Positions 1 to 7,578 of a DNA stretch of 12,248 nt are shown here, piece by piece. The notes below the pieces were generated by a model, which did not search any database, had not been told where the DNA came from, and was given only the letters and a program-made list of their open reading frames with translations. Numbering within the stretch: position 1 is the first letter of the stretch; every line of letters begins with the position of its first letter. Source of the stretch: an uncultured Nitrososphaerota archaeon. GTDB taxonomy: Bacteria; Bacillota; Clostridia; Oscillospirales; Ruminococcaceae. A program made the position numbers and the translations under genes. The DNA is taken from contig CAKXAF010000030.1 in the NCBI GenBank assembly GCA_934869045.1, positions 1,690 through 13,937 of the forward strand. The letters run 5' to 3'.

Positions 1-281
1 GTATAAAACAGCCGGGCATAGTCGCCAGTGAGGTTGGGATCAAAAATGAAGAGATGAGTCCGGCTGTTTGCGGGGGTCCGGTAGCTGTGAACGACATTGG
101 GAAATACCAGAAAGATACCTCCCGTTTGGAGCAGTCCTTCCTCTTCTCCGGACTGCACCAGGATTTCTCCATCCAGCACAAAAAGCAGCTCCACCTGTTT
201 GTGCAGATGAGCGGGGAAATCCATATTCTCCCGTTCCTCGTAAAGAAACGGGTCCTCCTTCTGTTCGTAAAAGGACAGCAT
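1..281 (-). CDS. AraC-family transcriptional regulator, N-terminal cupin domain (3' end outside window)
   Basis: The frame is open from an ATG at 281 down to the window edge, giving 93 residues with no stop. The sequence is an AraC-type sugar-sensing cupin: a jelly-roll pattern with H25-x-H27-x3-E31 in FPAHLHKQVELLFVLDG, a glycine turn (QTGGIFLVFP), and the P61-N-V-V-H65 strand typical of AraC-family N-terminal domains. The helix-turn-helix domain that would normally follow lies beyond the window, so DNA binding is inferred from the family. The start is preceded by a purine-rich GGGGGGAAG stretch and by a good promoter at 311-339. It lies downstream of the mannosidase on the same strand and probably controls the neighbouring sugar-uptake genes, as such regulators usually do. 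A cupin-only protein cannot be excluded until the C-terminus is seen. Confidence 0.82.
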   Translation of the reverse strand, partial: MLSFYEQKEDPFLYEERENMDFPAHLHKQVELLFVLDGEILVQSGEEEGLLQTGGIFLVFPNVVHSYRTPANSRTHLFIFDPNLTGDYARLFY

Positions 282-310
282 CCGCTTCCCCCCAACCTTT
301 ATTTGGTATT

Positions 311-339
311 ATTGTACCATAAAATCCGCTGCCGGACAA
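311..339 (-). promoter_or_regulatory. Sigma-A-type promoter of the AraC-type regulator
   Basis: Read on the minus strand, TTGTCC (339-334) is followed after exactly 17 bp by TACAAT (316-311), matching the housekeeping consensus at 4 of 6 and 5 of 6 positions. The start of transcription would fall near 304, giving a leader of about 23 nt before the ATG at 281. It implies that the regulator is transcribed independently of the mannosidase. Confidence 0.55.
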
Positions 340-426
340 TCGGAGAGGCAAAATTTCCGGCAGAACCGGCCCTGCGCCATGCCGCACGTTTTGCCGGACC
401 CACGGTGACAGGTTCTGCGCTGATTG

Positions 427-457
427 GAAAAGGAGGAGGGGACGGTACCCTCTCCTC
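427..457 (-). terminator. Possible intrinsic terminator after the mannosidase gene
   Basis: On the minus strand, GAGGAG-A-GGG (457-448) pairs with CCC-CTCCTC (441-433), with one bulged base and a 6-nt loop, followed by a short run of four T. The stem is good but the T run is short. It sits about 110 bp after the mannosidase stop and before the regulator promoter. The rest of the 282-569 gap shows no gene. Confidence 0.35.
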
Positions 458-519
458 TCTGTCATTTTTGAAAAAAATACGGAATCGTTTTTGCGTGCTT
501 ATAAGATTGCCAATATGCC

Positions 520-549
520 CAGCGGCGCAGCCAGATGGCCGCGCCGCTG
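520..549. repeat. Strong hairpin just downstream of the mannosidase stop
   Basis: CAGCGGCGC (520-528) and GCGCCGCTG (541-549) are perfect 9-bp complements. Inside them a further 3-bp stem GCC/GGC closes an AGAT loop. It lies 20 bp past the mannosidase stop. The T-rich stretch is on the plus-strand side (TTTTTT near 559-564), so it is not a canonical terminator for the minus-strand gene. It may protect the mannosidase mRNA 3' end or aid termination. Confidence 0.45.
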
Positions 550-569
550 CTATAGAAATTTTTTGAAGA

Positions 570-3500
570 TCAGCTGCGGGATATCCGGAAGGTCTTGATC
601 TCATAAGGATGGATCTCAAAGGAAAAGCTGCCGTTGTCTGCGGGGAGCTCGCCGGTGGGATTTTCCAGCAGATCGCATTCCTCCACTCGGGCAAAAGGCG
701 CCGCCAGGGAGATCGTGACGGGTACGCGGCTGTTTTTGTATTCGTAAAGCCGCAGCACGGTAGCCTTTCCGTCCTCGGACTGCTTGACGGTTTCGAGAAT
801 GACGCTGTCCTTCCCGGCCACGGTCAGGAAGCTCTGGGGCAGCCCGAAGCCTTTCCGGGTCACCACCGCGGTTTGGACAGGGACGTTGAGCCGGTAGGCC
901 TCTTCCGCCACTGCCGCTTCCTGCCAGCGTCCGATATGGGGCAGCAAGGCATAGGTGAAGGCGTGCTCCTCCTGGTCGGCCACAGGATTGGGATGAATAC
1001 CGGACTTGATCAGGCTCAAGGTCATATGCCCCTCCCGAATGCCGTATCCATACTTGCAGTCGTTTAAAAGTGCCGTGCCGTAACCGCCCTCGGAAAGATC
1101 TGCCCATTTATGGGCGCAGACCTCGAATTTGGCCGCATCCCAGGAAGTGTTGGCATGTGTCGGGCGGGTGATATTGCCGAACTGAATGTCATAGGCCGCT
1201 TCATTGGCGTTGATATCTACGTCAAATTCCGCTTTAAGCAGGACCTGATGCTGCTTCCAGTCCGCCCAGGTCTCAAAATCGATGCGCCGGTCCCCAGCGT
1301 AGAACCGAATGTTCTGCACGATAGTGGACCGGAGAAATTTTCGCCGAATGCGCAGGGTAGCCCGGACCGGCCCTTTTTCCACCCATTCCATGGATTCCAC
1401 CTGATCTACGAGCCAGGATTTTTCGGTGTAATAAATATCGATGTCCCAGTTGTCATAGTTCATGGGCTTATCTTCGTAGGCGCGGAGGACATTGCCGAGC
1501 TTGCCGGCCTTCAGGAGCTGCCGGCCGGCCTCCTTGTCGAAGATGGAGGTGAAGAAGCCCGCGTCGTTGAAGGCGATGGAGTAAAAGGGCGTTTCGATGC
1601 CGCGTTCACTGACGGAAAGGGAAGCGTCCGCCGCAGCCGCCGGAGCGGGACGCAGCGCCTTCCAGCCCTTGGCGGGGATTCCCGTTACCGCGCAGATCGC
1701 GCCGTCCGGGGTCTTCTGCACCGGATAAACGGATTCCCCGTCAGTGAGCGCTTCCGCCTCAAAGGGAACATTCACCACTTCGCACCGGGGGAAGGAAAGC
1801 GAGTTGAAAACGACCAGGCTCCCCGCTTCCGCACCGGTGGAATCCGCCAGCAGCTGTACATCCGCCCGGATGATCGCCTCTGCCCGGGCCATCAGATCCT
1901 CATACTCCGTCTTGGTCACCTCATAGACGTCATGGATGGAGGAACCGGGGAGAATGTCGTGAAACTGGTTGAGCAGGATCGTCTCCCAGCTTTTGTGGAT
2001 TTCTTCGGCGGGGTAGGCCTTGCCCAGCTCGGCGGCCCAGGTGGAGAAGAACTCCGCGTCCTGCCAGAGCAGCTCGGATTTGCGGTTGCCCTTTTTGTTC
2101 CGCGCCATGGAAGTGTAGGTGCCGCGGTGGTACTCCAGATACAGCTCGCCGGACCAGCGGGGCAGCCGCGGATCTTCTCCGCAGCGGCTGTAGAGTCCGT
2201 CAAAGTACGTCCTGGCGGTCTCCCAGCGGACTTTAGGCGCACCGGAGATCCCGGACTCCAGCCGCCGGGCGTTTTCCACCATGGGGCGGGTGGTTCCGCC
2301 GCCGCCGTCGCCGTAGCCGCAGGCCAGCAGCACGTCGTTGGAGAGGGCCTTCTGCTGGTAGCGTTCCCAGGCCCGGATAACGCTGACCCCGTCCAGCACG
2401 CCGACATAGGTGGTGTAAAAGCTGTCCTTGGGCTGGTCGGCGTTCTGGGTAGTGATCAGGTGGGTAAAGATTTCGGAGCCATCGATGCCCTTCCACCAGA
2501 AGGTGTCCATCGGCAGCTTGTTAAATTGGTTCCAGGCGATCTTCGTGGTCATGAAATAGCGGATGCCGCATTTTTTCATGATCTGGGGCAAAGCGGCGGA
2601 ATAACCAAATACGTCCGGCAGCCAGAGGATGGCGTTGTCTCTGTGGAACTCTTCCTGGAAGAACTTTTTGCCGTGGAGGAACTGCCGCACCATGCTCTCG
2701 CCGGAGATCAGGTTACAGTCAGCCTCCAGCCACATGCCGCCTTCCACCTCCCAGCGGCCTTCCTCCACCCGCTTTTTGATCGTTTCGAACATTTCCGGGT
2801 AGCGTTCCTTAATATAGGCGTACAGCTGGGGCTGGCTGGACATGAATTTGTAGTCGGGATATTCCTCCATCAGCTTCAGGGCTGTTGCGAAGGAACGCGC
2901 CGCCTTTTCCTTGGTTTGCTCCACCGTCCACAGCCATGCCACATCGATGTGGGTATGGCCGATACAGGTGGCGATCACCTCATCGCTTCCGGCCAGATCC
3001 GTGTAGACCGCTTTGGCAATGTAATCGTTGGCCAACTGGACGGAGGCGTAAAATTCCGGACTGTAGGGCTCCCGCAGGTCAATGCGGTTGACGGTTTCGT
3101 TGAGGGCCTGTTCCAGCTTGACGCGGTGCAGGTCGCCTTCCGGCAGCCATCCGGCCACATCGTTGGGGACCGTGAGATTATAGTAGAGGGCTTCCACTTC
3201 CGGGTCCCGTTCCATCAGGCTAACCCGCAGCTCCCGGGCGAAGGCGTCCCGGACGGAGGTTCCCGGCTGCCGGCCGGTGTAGGCCTGGAGGTCGATGCGG
3301 AGAACGGCGCCCGCCTCTGCGGACCGGGTGAGCAGAACCTCCCGGTGGTTGACATCTACGCCCTGGAGCGGGGTAGCGCTGCCGTTCAGAAAGAAAAGGA
3401 ACTGAGGATTGGTGGCGTCCCAGCCCTCCTGCTGAGTGGAGACGGAGATCCAGAGGGGCTTTCCGGCGAAGGAATCCGGCACTGTAATCTGGGCGGTAAA

Positions 3501-3710
3501 CCAGTAGTGGGCGTCGATTCCGTCCCAGGTGCCGGAGGCGCAGTCGAAGGGGCGGTAAGGTGCAGGCGCGGCATCCGCTTCGGCGGGGGTCAGGTAGAAG
3601 CCCTCTTTGCAGCGCAGCTCTTTCAGTTCCAGATCCTGTACAACCACCAGCTTTGCTAGCTCCTGGGTTAAGGTCTGAACTCGTTCTTTGGAAAAATACA
3701 TGGCTTTCAT
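570..3710 (-). CDS. Cytosolic alpha-mannosidase, glycoside hydrolase family 38
   Basis: This 1046-residue protein hydrolyses alpha-mannosidic bonds with retention, using a zinc ion (family knowledge). The GH38 signatures are all present: GHTHIDVAWLW at 251-261 (zinc ligands H254 and D256), WLPDVFGYS at 363-371 (nucleophile and zinc ligand D366), and NQFHDILPGSSIHD at 581-594 (zinc ligand H584). A jelly-roll-like N-terminal domain covers about 1-240 and the beta-rich C-terminal mannosidase domains about 620-1046, so the length is full for the family. There is no signal peptide, so it acts on imported substrates. The start is ambiguous: GAGAGG stands 4 nt before the first ATG and 13 nt before an in-frame ATG three codons later (3701). 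It follows the transporter genes on the same strand but has its own promoter at 3747-3775, so it can be regulated separately. The substrate may be N-glycan fragments or other mannosides; the sequence does not say which. Confidence 0.97.
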   Translation of the reverse strand: MKAMYFSKERVQTLTQELAKLVVVQDLELKELRCKEGFYLTPAEADAAPAPYRPFDCASGTWDGIDAHYWFTAQITVPDSFAGKPLWISVSTQQEGWDATNPQFLFFLNGSATPLQGVDVNHREVLLTRSAEAGAVLRIDLQAYTGRQPGTSVRDAFARELRVSLMERDPEVEALYYNLTVPNDVAGWLPEGDLHRVKLEQALNETVNRIDLREPYSPEFYASVQLANDYIAKAVYTDLAGSDEVIATCIGHTHIDVAWLWTVEQTKEKAARSFATALKLMEEYPDYKFMSSQPQLYAYIKERYPEMFETIKKRVEEGRWEVEGGMWLEADCNLISGESMVRQFLHGKKFFQEEFHRDNAILWLPDVFGYSAALPQIMKKCGIRYFMTTKIAWNQFNKLPMDTFWWKGIDGSEIFTHLITTQNADQPKDSFYTTYVGVLDGVSVIRAWERYQQKALSNDVLLACGYGDGGGGTTRPMVENARRLESGISGAPKVRWETARTYFDGLYSRCGEDPRLPRWSGELYLEYHRGTYTSMARNKKGNRKSELLWQDAEFFSTWAAELGKAYPAEEIHKSWETILLNQFHDILPGSSIHDVYEVTKTEYEDLMARAEAIIRADVQLLADSTGAEAGSLVVFNSLSFPRCEVVNVPFEAEALTDGESVYPVQKTPDGAICAVTGIPAKGWKALRPAPAAAADASLSVSERGIETPFYSIAFNDAGFFTSIFDKEAGRQLLKAGKLGNVLRAYEDKPMNYDNWDIDIYYTEKSWLVDQVESMEWVEKGPVRATLRIRRKFLRSTIVQNIRFYAGDRRIDFETWADWKQHQVLLKAEFDVDINANEAAYDIQFGNITRPTHANTSWDAAKFEVCAHKWADLSEGGYGTALLNDCKYGYGIREGHMTLSLIKSGIHPNPVADQEEHAFTYALLPHIGRWQEAAVAEEAYRLNVPVQTAVVTRKGFGLPQSFLTVAGKDSVILETVKQSEDGKATVLRLYEYKNSRVPVTISLAAPFARVEECDLLENPTGELPADNGSFSFEIHPYEIKTFRISRS

Positions 3711-3735
3711 TCATCCTCTCACGGTTGATCTATGG

Positions 3736-3746
3736 GAAACAGTTTC
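3736..3746. promoter_or_regulatory. Candidate operator: GAAAC-A-GTTTC palindrome at the mannosidase start site
   Basis: A perfect 5-1-5 inverted repeat lies immediately after the -10 box of the mannosidase promoter, where a bound repressor would block initiation. On the minus strand the context is TATAATGAAACTGTTTCCC, resembling a LacI/CcpA-type half-site arrangement and sharing its first ten bases with the isomerase promoter at 7559-7568. It is a degenerate match to the cre consensus, so the binding protein is uncertain. Confidence 0.35.
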
Positions 3747-3775
3747 ATTATAAATGGTTTTGCGGCGTAAAACAA
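3747..3775 (-). promoter_or_regulatory. Promoter of the alpha-mannosidase gene
   Basis: On the minus strand, TTGTTT (3775-3770) and a perfect TATAAT (3752-3747) are separated by exactly 17 bp. Transcription would begin near 3740, leaving a short leader of about 30 nt. The -35 box lies inside the T-rich tail of the terminator that ends the binding-protein gene. Confidence 0.6.
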
Positions 3776-3799
3776 GAGCGGAACGGAAAAAATCCGCTC
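3766..3799 (-). terminator. Intrinsic terminator of the transporter operon
   Basis: On the minus strand, GAGCGGA (3799-3793) pairs with TCCGCTC (3782-3776) around a 10-nt loop, followed by TTGTTTTAC. The hairpin starts about 53 nt after the binding-protein stop. The 7-bp stem with a T-rich tail is a moderate terminator, so some readthrough into the mannosidase gene is possible. Confidence 0.55.
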
Positions 3800-3851
3800 C
3801 GCTGAGTTCCTTGAAAAAGATTGAAAAAGTCCACCGCTTTCTTGCGGTTTC

Positions 3852-5297
3852 TTACCGGTCGAGAAAGGCGTCTACCTGACGCTGCAGCTCCTCTTCAATT
3901 TTGGACAGACCGGCCTTCTCCAGTGCGGCATAATATTCAGGGATCTTTACCGCCGGATCGGAGGCCCCGGTATACAGCTCGTAATTGAAGCGGTCCGCTA
4001 CAGCGGCACAGGCGGCCAATTCATTCTCCACCCGGGAGCGGTCGAAGGTAAATCCCAGCAGTACCGATTCCTTAGCTGACTCGTTCCAGTCCCGGACCTT
4101 GTCCCACTGGCTGGGCAGATTGGGAGCCACCGGCTTCAGGGTAAAAAAGGTGGCCTGAGAGTAGAGGGCGGGGGCATAATCGTCGTGTCTGGCGGGGTCA
4201 TAGGTGATGGTGCCGTCGCCATTGTCGGTGTAATGGACGCCTTCAATACCGTTGCCCAGGAGGTTCCGCATAGTTTCGTCGGTATTACAGAGCTCCAGGT
4301 ATTTCAAGGCCTCTTTCTGATATTTAGAGGCGGAGGAGATGGAGTTCACCGAACCCATAATGGAGCCGGTGGAATAGACGGGGCCGGCCCAAGGCTGTAC
4401 TGCCACCGGCTTGCCGCGCTGCGTCGCCCAAGTGACCTCGGAACCAGGGTAGCCTTGGGCAGAGCTGACGGGCACCCATTTGGGCATTTCTGTGATGGTG
4501 GGGGCGTCGGGATTGATAATGCCGTCCTGATACCACTGGTGCATATAGGTCAGGGTTTCCTGGATGTCGGGCTGTTCCAGAACCCGGACTACCCGGGCGT
4601 TGGGATCGTCAATGCGCACGCCCAGCTGGCAGATGTTGACGTCGTAGTTCATGAACATCCCATTGATTCCGTCACGGATATTATAAAAGGCATATTGGGT
4701 TCCGGTAATTTCTCCGCGGTTGATCGCATCCTGGATGGTCCGCAGAGGGGCGTCCAGGTCGGCGCAGGTCCGGATGGCTTCATAGTCGATTTGGTAACGG
4801 TCTACAATTTCCTGGTCCCAGACCCAATACTGGGTTTGGGAGGAATCCTTATAGGTAGGAACGGCGTAAATTTTTCCATTCACGGTGACGCCGGACCAGA
4901 CGCTTTCCGGGATGAAGTCCCGAAGGGAAGGGGTTTCCTCCAGCATTCCCGTCAGATCGGCGAACGCGCCCAGGGAAATGGCGGGGGCGTAATAATCACC
5001 GTTATTGAAAAGGATGTCAAAGGGCTCGCCGGAATTCAGAATCGCCTTGACCCGGTCGCCGAAAATCCCCCAGTCCAAGTAGGTGAAGGAGCATTGCACC
5101 CCGATTTTTTCGGAGGAATAGCGGTTCAGCTCTTTGGTGACGGCGTCCAGGTCATTGGGCTGGCCGCCAATCTGGATCCATTTCAGGGTGGCGTTTTCGG
5201 AACTGCTTTGGTTTGGTTCCTTGCTGTCGCAGGACGAGAGGGCGGAGACAGCGAGAACTGCCGCCAACAGGGCGGCGATTGGACGGATAGCGTTCAT
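3852..5297 (-). CDS. Sugar ABC transporter substrate-binding lipoprotein, DUF3502 type
   Basis: This 481-residue protein is the extracellular solute-binding component of the adjacent importer. It starts with a lipoprotein signal (NAIRPIAALLAAVLAVSALSSC) whose lipobox L20-S-S-C23 predicts lipid attachment at C23 and anchoring to the outer face of the membrane. The body reads as a type 1/family 1 sugar-binding fold (for example LKWIQIGGQPND and the NGKIYAVPTYKD strand, typical of Lpl-type proteins). The last 72 residues (410-481) match the DUF3502 pattern: LLGFTFDRSRVENELAACAAV, then ELYTGASDP and a terminal helix ending ELQRQVDAFL. An AGGAGG site lies 8 nt before the ATG. A 205-bp gap holding four hairpins separates it from the upstream permease, so its level may differ from that of the permeases. 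The ligand is presumably an oligosaccharide or glycoside; the mannosidase nearby suggests a mannoside. Confidence 0.95.
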   Translation of the reverse strand: MNAIRPIAALLAAVLAVSALSSCDSKEPNQSSSENATLKWIQIGGQPNDLDAVTKELNRYSSEKIGVQCSFTYLDWGIFGDRVKAILNSGEPFDILFNNGDYYAPAISLGAFADLTGMLEETPSLRDFIPESVWSGVTVNGKIYAVPTYKDSSQTQYWVWDQEIVDRYQIDYEAIRTCADLDAPLRTIQDAINRGEITGTQYAFYNIRDGINGMFMNYDVNICQLGVRIDDPNARVVRVLEQPDIQETLTYMHQWYQDGIINPDAPTITEMPKWVPVSSAQGYPGSEVTWATQRGKPVAVQPWAGPVYSTGSIMGSVNSISSASKYQKEALKYLELCNTDETMRNLLGNGIEGVHYTDNGDGTITYDPARHDDYAPALYSQATFFTLKPVAPNLPSQWDKVRDWNESAKESVLLGFTFDRSRVENELAACAAVADRFNYELYTGASDPAVKIPEYYAALEKAGLSKIEEELQRQVDAFLDR

Positions 5298-5348
5298 AAT
5301 TGGTACCTCCTGAGAAAATTTGATTTTGGGCGGTTTTAGGATGCATGA

Positions 5349-5443
5349 CTGCGCTTTGTAGCGCAGGGATCCCGCTCGCCACGGCGAGCGCTCAAGGGCG
5401 CTGCCCTTGAGAATTCGGTCACAAGCCTTTTGAAAAGGCTTGT
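5349..5443. repeat. Four-hairpin intergenic repeat element
   Basis: Four perfect inverted repeats stand in series: CTGCGCT/AGCGCAG (5349-5366, 4-nt loop), CGCTCGCC/GGCGAGCG (5373-5390), CTCAAGGGC/GCCCTTGAG (5391-5411, 3-nt loop) and ACAAGCCTTTT/AAAAGGCTTGT (5421-5443, 1-nt centre). None is followed by a T run on the minus strand, so they are not ordinary terminators. The density and exactness suggest a dispersed palindromic repeat of the REP kind, or a structured mRNA element between the permease and binding-protein genes. I recall similar hairpin strings in related Clostridia but cannot verify copies from this window. The rest of the 5298-5502 gap holds only the binding-protein ribosome site. 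Confidence 0.75.
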
Positions 5444-5502
5444 CCGAAAACTTGATTTGCCGGGCCGGCTTTGCGGGAGAAGGGTTATCAGAGGCGCGCC
5501 GG

Positions 5503-6435
5503 TTAGCCTTTGACGGCGCCGATGGTTAGGCCGGTGACAAAGTAACGTTGAAAGAAGGGGTAGGCGCAGGCGATGGGGGCGATGATGATCACGGCCATGG
5601 CCATCCGCATGGACTCCCGGGGCATTTTTGCGGCATATTCTGCGGCGGAGGAGCCTACCTGAGAGGCGTTGGAAGCCAGATACTCAATGTTCTTCTCCAC
5701 ATTCATCAGCACTGCCTGGAGAGAAAAGAGGTTTTTGTCGCTGATATACATCAGAGAGAGCCACCAGTCGTTCCAATAGCCAAAGGTGAGGAAAAGGCCA
5801 ACTGTGGCCAGCACGGGGAGGGAGATCGGGACCACAATCTGAAAGAAAATCCGCAGTTGGCCCGCGCCGTCAATACGGGCGGACTCGATGATGGAATCCG
5901 GGACGGTGGTGCGGAAAAAAGTGCGGCAGATGGTAACGTTAAAAGAGGAAACGGCCAGGGGCAGAATCAGCACCCAGACGCTGTTGTGGATACGGAGAAC
6001 TGTGGTATAGACGTTATAGGTAGCGACCAGGCCGCCGCTGAAAATCATGGGGATGAAGACCATCCAAGTCAGCAGGCCCCGCAGGCGGTAGCTTGGCCGG
6101 GAGAGAACATAGCCCATAGATGCCGTGAGATACAACCCCAGCAGCGTCCCGACGGCTGTGACCAGAATGGAAATCCCGAAGGCGGATCCGATCATCTTCC
6201 GGCTGTCCCAGAGAAAACGATAGGCCTCCAGGGACCATTTATCTGGGAAAAAAGAATACCCCAGACGGGTGATGCTGTCTGCGCTGGAGAAGGAGATCAC
6301 CGTCACAAAGACCACGGGAAGGATACAGAGCAGCGCCAGCAGGGCAAAAAGAAGGGAAAAGAGAATGTTAGTTGTCGGAGAAACCCGGTTGAAAGCCTCT
6401 AAACCGCCAGAGGGGCGGGATTTTTGTCGGTTCAT
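5503..6435 (-). CDS. Carbohydrate ABC transporter permease, YtcP-like (second subunit)
   Basis: This 310-residue integral membrane protein is one of the two channel-forming subunits of the sugar importer. A first membrane segment lies at about 25-50 (LFSLLFALLALLCILPVVFVTV), followed by five further hydrophobic stretches. The cytoplasmic EAA loop that contacts the ATPase is at 184-207, with ESARIDGAG and the terminal VVPISLPVLA. The protein ends TIGAVKG, a usual ending for this family. A TAGGAGG ribosome site overlaps the stop codon of the upstream permease, 5-6 nt before the ATG, so translation of the two permeases is probably coupled. No ATPase gene is nearby; a shared MsmX-like ATPase is expected from family knowledge. 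Confidence 0.95.
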   Translation of the reverse strand: MNRQKSRPSGGLEAFNRVSPTTNILFSLLFALLALLCILPVVFVTVISFSSADSITRLGYSFFPDKWSLEAYRFLWDSRKMIGSAFGISILVTAVGTLLGLYLTASMGYVLSRPSYRLRGLLTWMVFIPMIFSGGLVATYNVYTTVLRIHNSVWVLILPLAVSSFNVTICRTFFRTTVPDSIIESARIDGAGQLRIFFQIVVPISLPVLATVGLFLTFGYWNDWWLSLMYISDKNLFSLQAVLMNVEKNIEYLASNASQVGSSAAEYAAKMPRESMRMAMAVIIIAPIACAYPFFQRYFVTGLTIGAVKG

Positions 6436-6445
6436 GAGATACCTC

Positions 6446-7384
6446 CTAAATGATCGCGCTTTCTGCGTCTACCTTGCGGACGGCCCAATTGCTTAACAGG
6501 ATCAGGGCACAGCCCAGGACGGACTGCAGGAACGCCGCAGCGGAAGCCATGTTGGGGCTCGGCTGGTTTTTCAACATTTTGTAAATAAAAACGTCAATGG
6601 TCTCGGTGACCGGATACAGGGAATTGGACGCCCGGGGCACCTGATAGAAAAGGCCGAAATCCGAGCGGACGATACCCCCGATGTTCAGGATGAACATCAT
6701 GATGATTGTAGTTTTCAGGATGGGGAGAGTGATATAGCGGGCCTGCTGCCACTTTCCCGCCCCGTCGATGACTGCGGCTTCGTAAAGGCTTCCATCAATG
6801 CCGGCAATGGTTGCCAGGTAGACCACCATCCCGTATCCCATGCTTTTCCAGACGTTGAGAAAAATAAGGATAGCCGGCCAGCGCCCGGGTTCCATATACC
6901 AGTTGACGGCGGGCTTTCCAAAAGCGGCCAGAACCGCGTTGGCAAGACCCTTGTCCGGGCTGAGAAAGGCAAAAACAAAGTAGGTGACCACCACCCACGA
7001 CATAAAATAGGGAAAAAACATGCAGGTTTGACAGATTTTGGCGTAGCAGCTGCTGTAAAGCTGGCTCATGAGGACGGCTAGGGTTACGGGCACGAGGATG
7101 CCCAGAATCTGAAAGGCGATGTTGTAAAGAAGAGTCAGCTTGATGACCAGCTGCATACTGCCGCCGGTAAACAGGAATTTGAAATTATCAAAGCCTACGG
7201 TCTCACTTTTGAGGAGATTGTAGAAAAAGCTGCGGCCCGGTTCGGTGATGCGGTAATTTTTAAAGGCGATCAGGATGCCGAACATGGGCAGGAAGCAGAA
7301 GCAGATGTACCAAACTGCCGTAGGTAGGGCCAGAAGGGTCAGCTCCGTGTCTTCCCGGCTCCAGCGGATGCGTGTTTTTTTCAT
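6446..7384 (-). CDS. Sugar ABC transporter permease, LplB-like (first subunit)
   Basis: This 312-residue permease is the first gene of the importer operon. It has a short basic N-terminus and a first membrane segment at about 15-41 (TLLALPTAVWYICFCFLPMFGILIAF), followed by the FKNY motif usual in LplB-type permeases. The ATPase-contacting EAA loop lies at 201-223 (YEAAVIDGAG, then ITLPIL). It ends in a charged tail after the last membrane segment. GGAG lies 7 nt before the ATG. It is separated by 10 bp from the next permease. The gene diverges from the isomerase gene, so the 249-bp gap between 7384 and 7634 must hold both promoters. It pairs with the second permease to move the captured sugar across the membrane. 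Confidence 0.95.
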   Translation of the reverse strand: MKKTRIRWSREDTELTLLALPTAVWYICFCFLPMFGILIAFKNYRITEPGRSFFYNLLKSETVGFDNFKFLFTGGSMQLVIKLTLLYNIAFQILGILVPVTLAVLMSQLYSSCYAKICQTCMFFPYFMSWVVVTYFVFAFLSPDKGLANAVLAAFGKPAVNWYMEPGRWPAILIFLNVWKSMGYGMVVYLATIAGIDGSLYEAAVIDGAGKWQQARYITLPILKTTIIMMFILNIGGIVRSDFGLFYQVPRASNSLYPVTETIDVFIYKMLKNQPSPNMASAAAFLQSVLGCALILLSNWAVRKVDAESAII

Positions 7385-7416
7385 GCCATCACTCCGTTTC
7401 AGAAAAATCCGATCTT

Positions 7417-7462
7417 TCTATAGGTTGCTCTTTTCCAGGCAGGTCATGCACGGCTGGAAAAG
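7417..7462 (-). promoter_or_regulatory. Candidate operator and weak promoter of the transporter operon
   Basis: A perfect 9-bp inverted repeat, CTTTTCCAG (7430-7438) and CTGGAAAAG (7454-7462), with a 15-bp spacer lies upstream of the first permease. On the minus strand TATAGA (7422-7417) could be a -10 box; the best -35 (ATGACC, 7447-7442, 19-bp spacing) is poor, and the two repeat arms flank it. A weak -35 with an adjacent inverted repeat fits an activator-dependent promoter, perhaps for the AraC-type regulator, but a leader hairpin is also possible. Confidence 0.4.
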
Positions 7463-7535
7463 TTTTTAGAGAAAAGCCTGCTGCCTTTTGGTGTTTATCG
7501 CCAAATATCTGCACGGTTTTTTTCTCTTTTTTCTA

Positions 7536-7564
7536 TTGCACGGGCGGCGGAAATTGTGTATAAT
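7536..7564 (+). promoter_or_regulatory. Promoter of the isomerase/oxidoreductase operon
   Basis: TTGCAC (7536-7541) and a perfect TATAAT (7559-7564) are spaced by 17 bp. Transcription would start near 7571, giving a leader of roughly 63 nt before the ATG at 7634. The T of the -10 box is also the first base of a cre-like site. Confidence 0.65.
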
Positions 7565-7577
7565 GAAAACGATTACA
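7564..7577 (+). promoter_or_regulatory. cre site (CcpA / LacI-family operator)
   Basis: TGAAAACGATTACA matches the catabolite-response consensus TGNAARCGNWWWCA at all 14 positions. It begins at the last base of the -10 box and spans the predicted start of transcription, the classical place for catabolite repression. A local LacI-family repressor using the same type of operator is an alternative. Confidence 0.65.
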
Positions 7578-7578
7578 G

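Noticed and set aside
520..549. Hairpin as the intrinsic terminator of the mannosidase gene
   Set aside because: The T run is on the wrong side for the minus-strand transcript, so it is kept only as a hairpin.
54..566. 170-codon plus-strand frame at the left end
   Set aside because: It is the complement of the AraC-type gene and its promoter; the minus strand reads as a coherent cupin domain.
1110..3659. Very long open frame (849 codons) on the plus strand opposite the mannosidase
   Set aside because: It is antisense to a gene with complete GH38 motifs, has no recognisable domain and no ribosome site; GC-rich genes often leave the opposite strand open.
4185..5339. 384-codon plus-strand frame opposite the binding protein
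   Set aside because: Antisense shadow of a clear lipoprotein gene; composition is dominated by Gly, Val and Ile with no domain signature.
5349..5443. CRISPR array
   Set aside because: The four hairpins differ in sequence and are not direct repeats with equal spacers.
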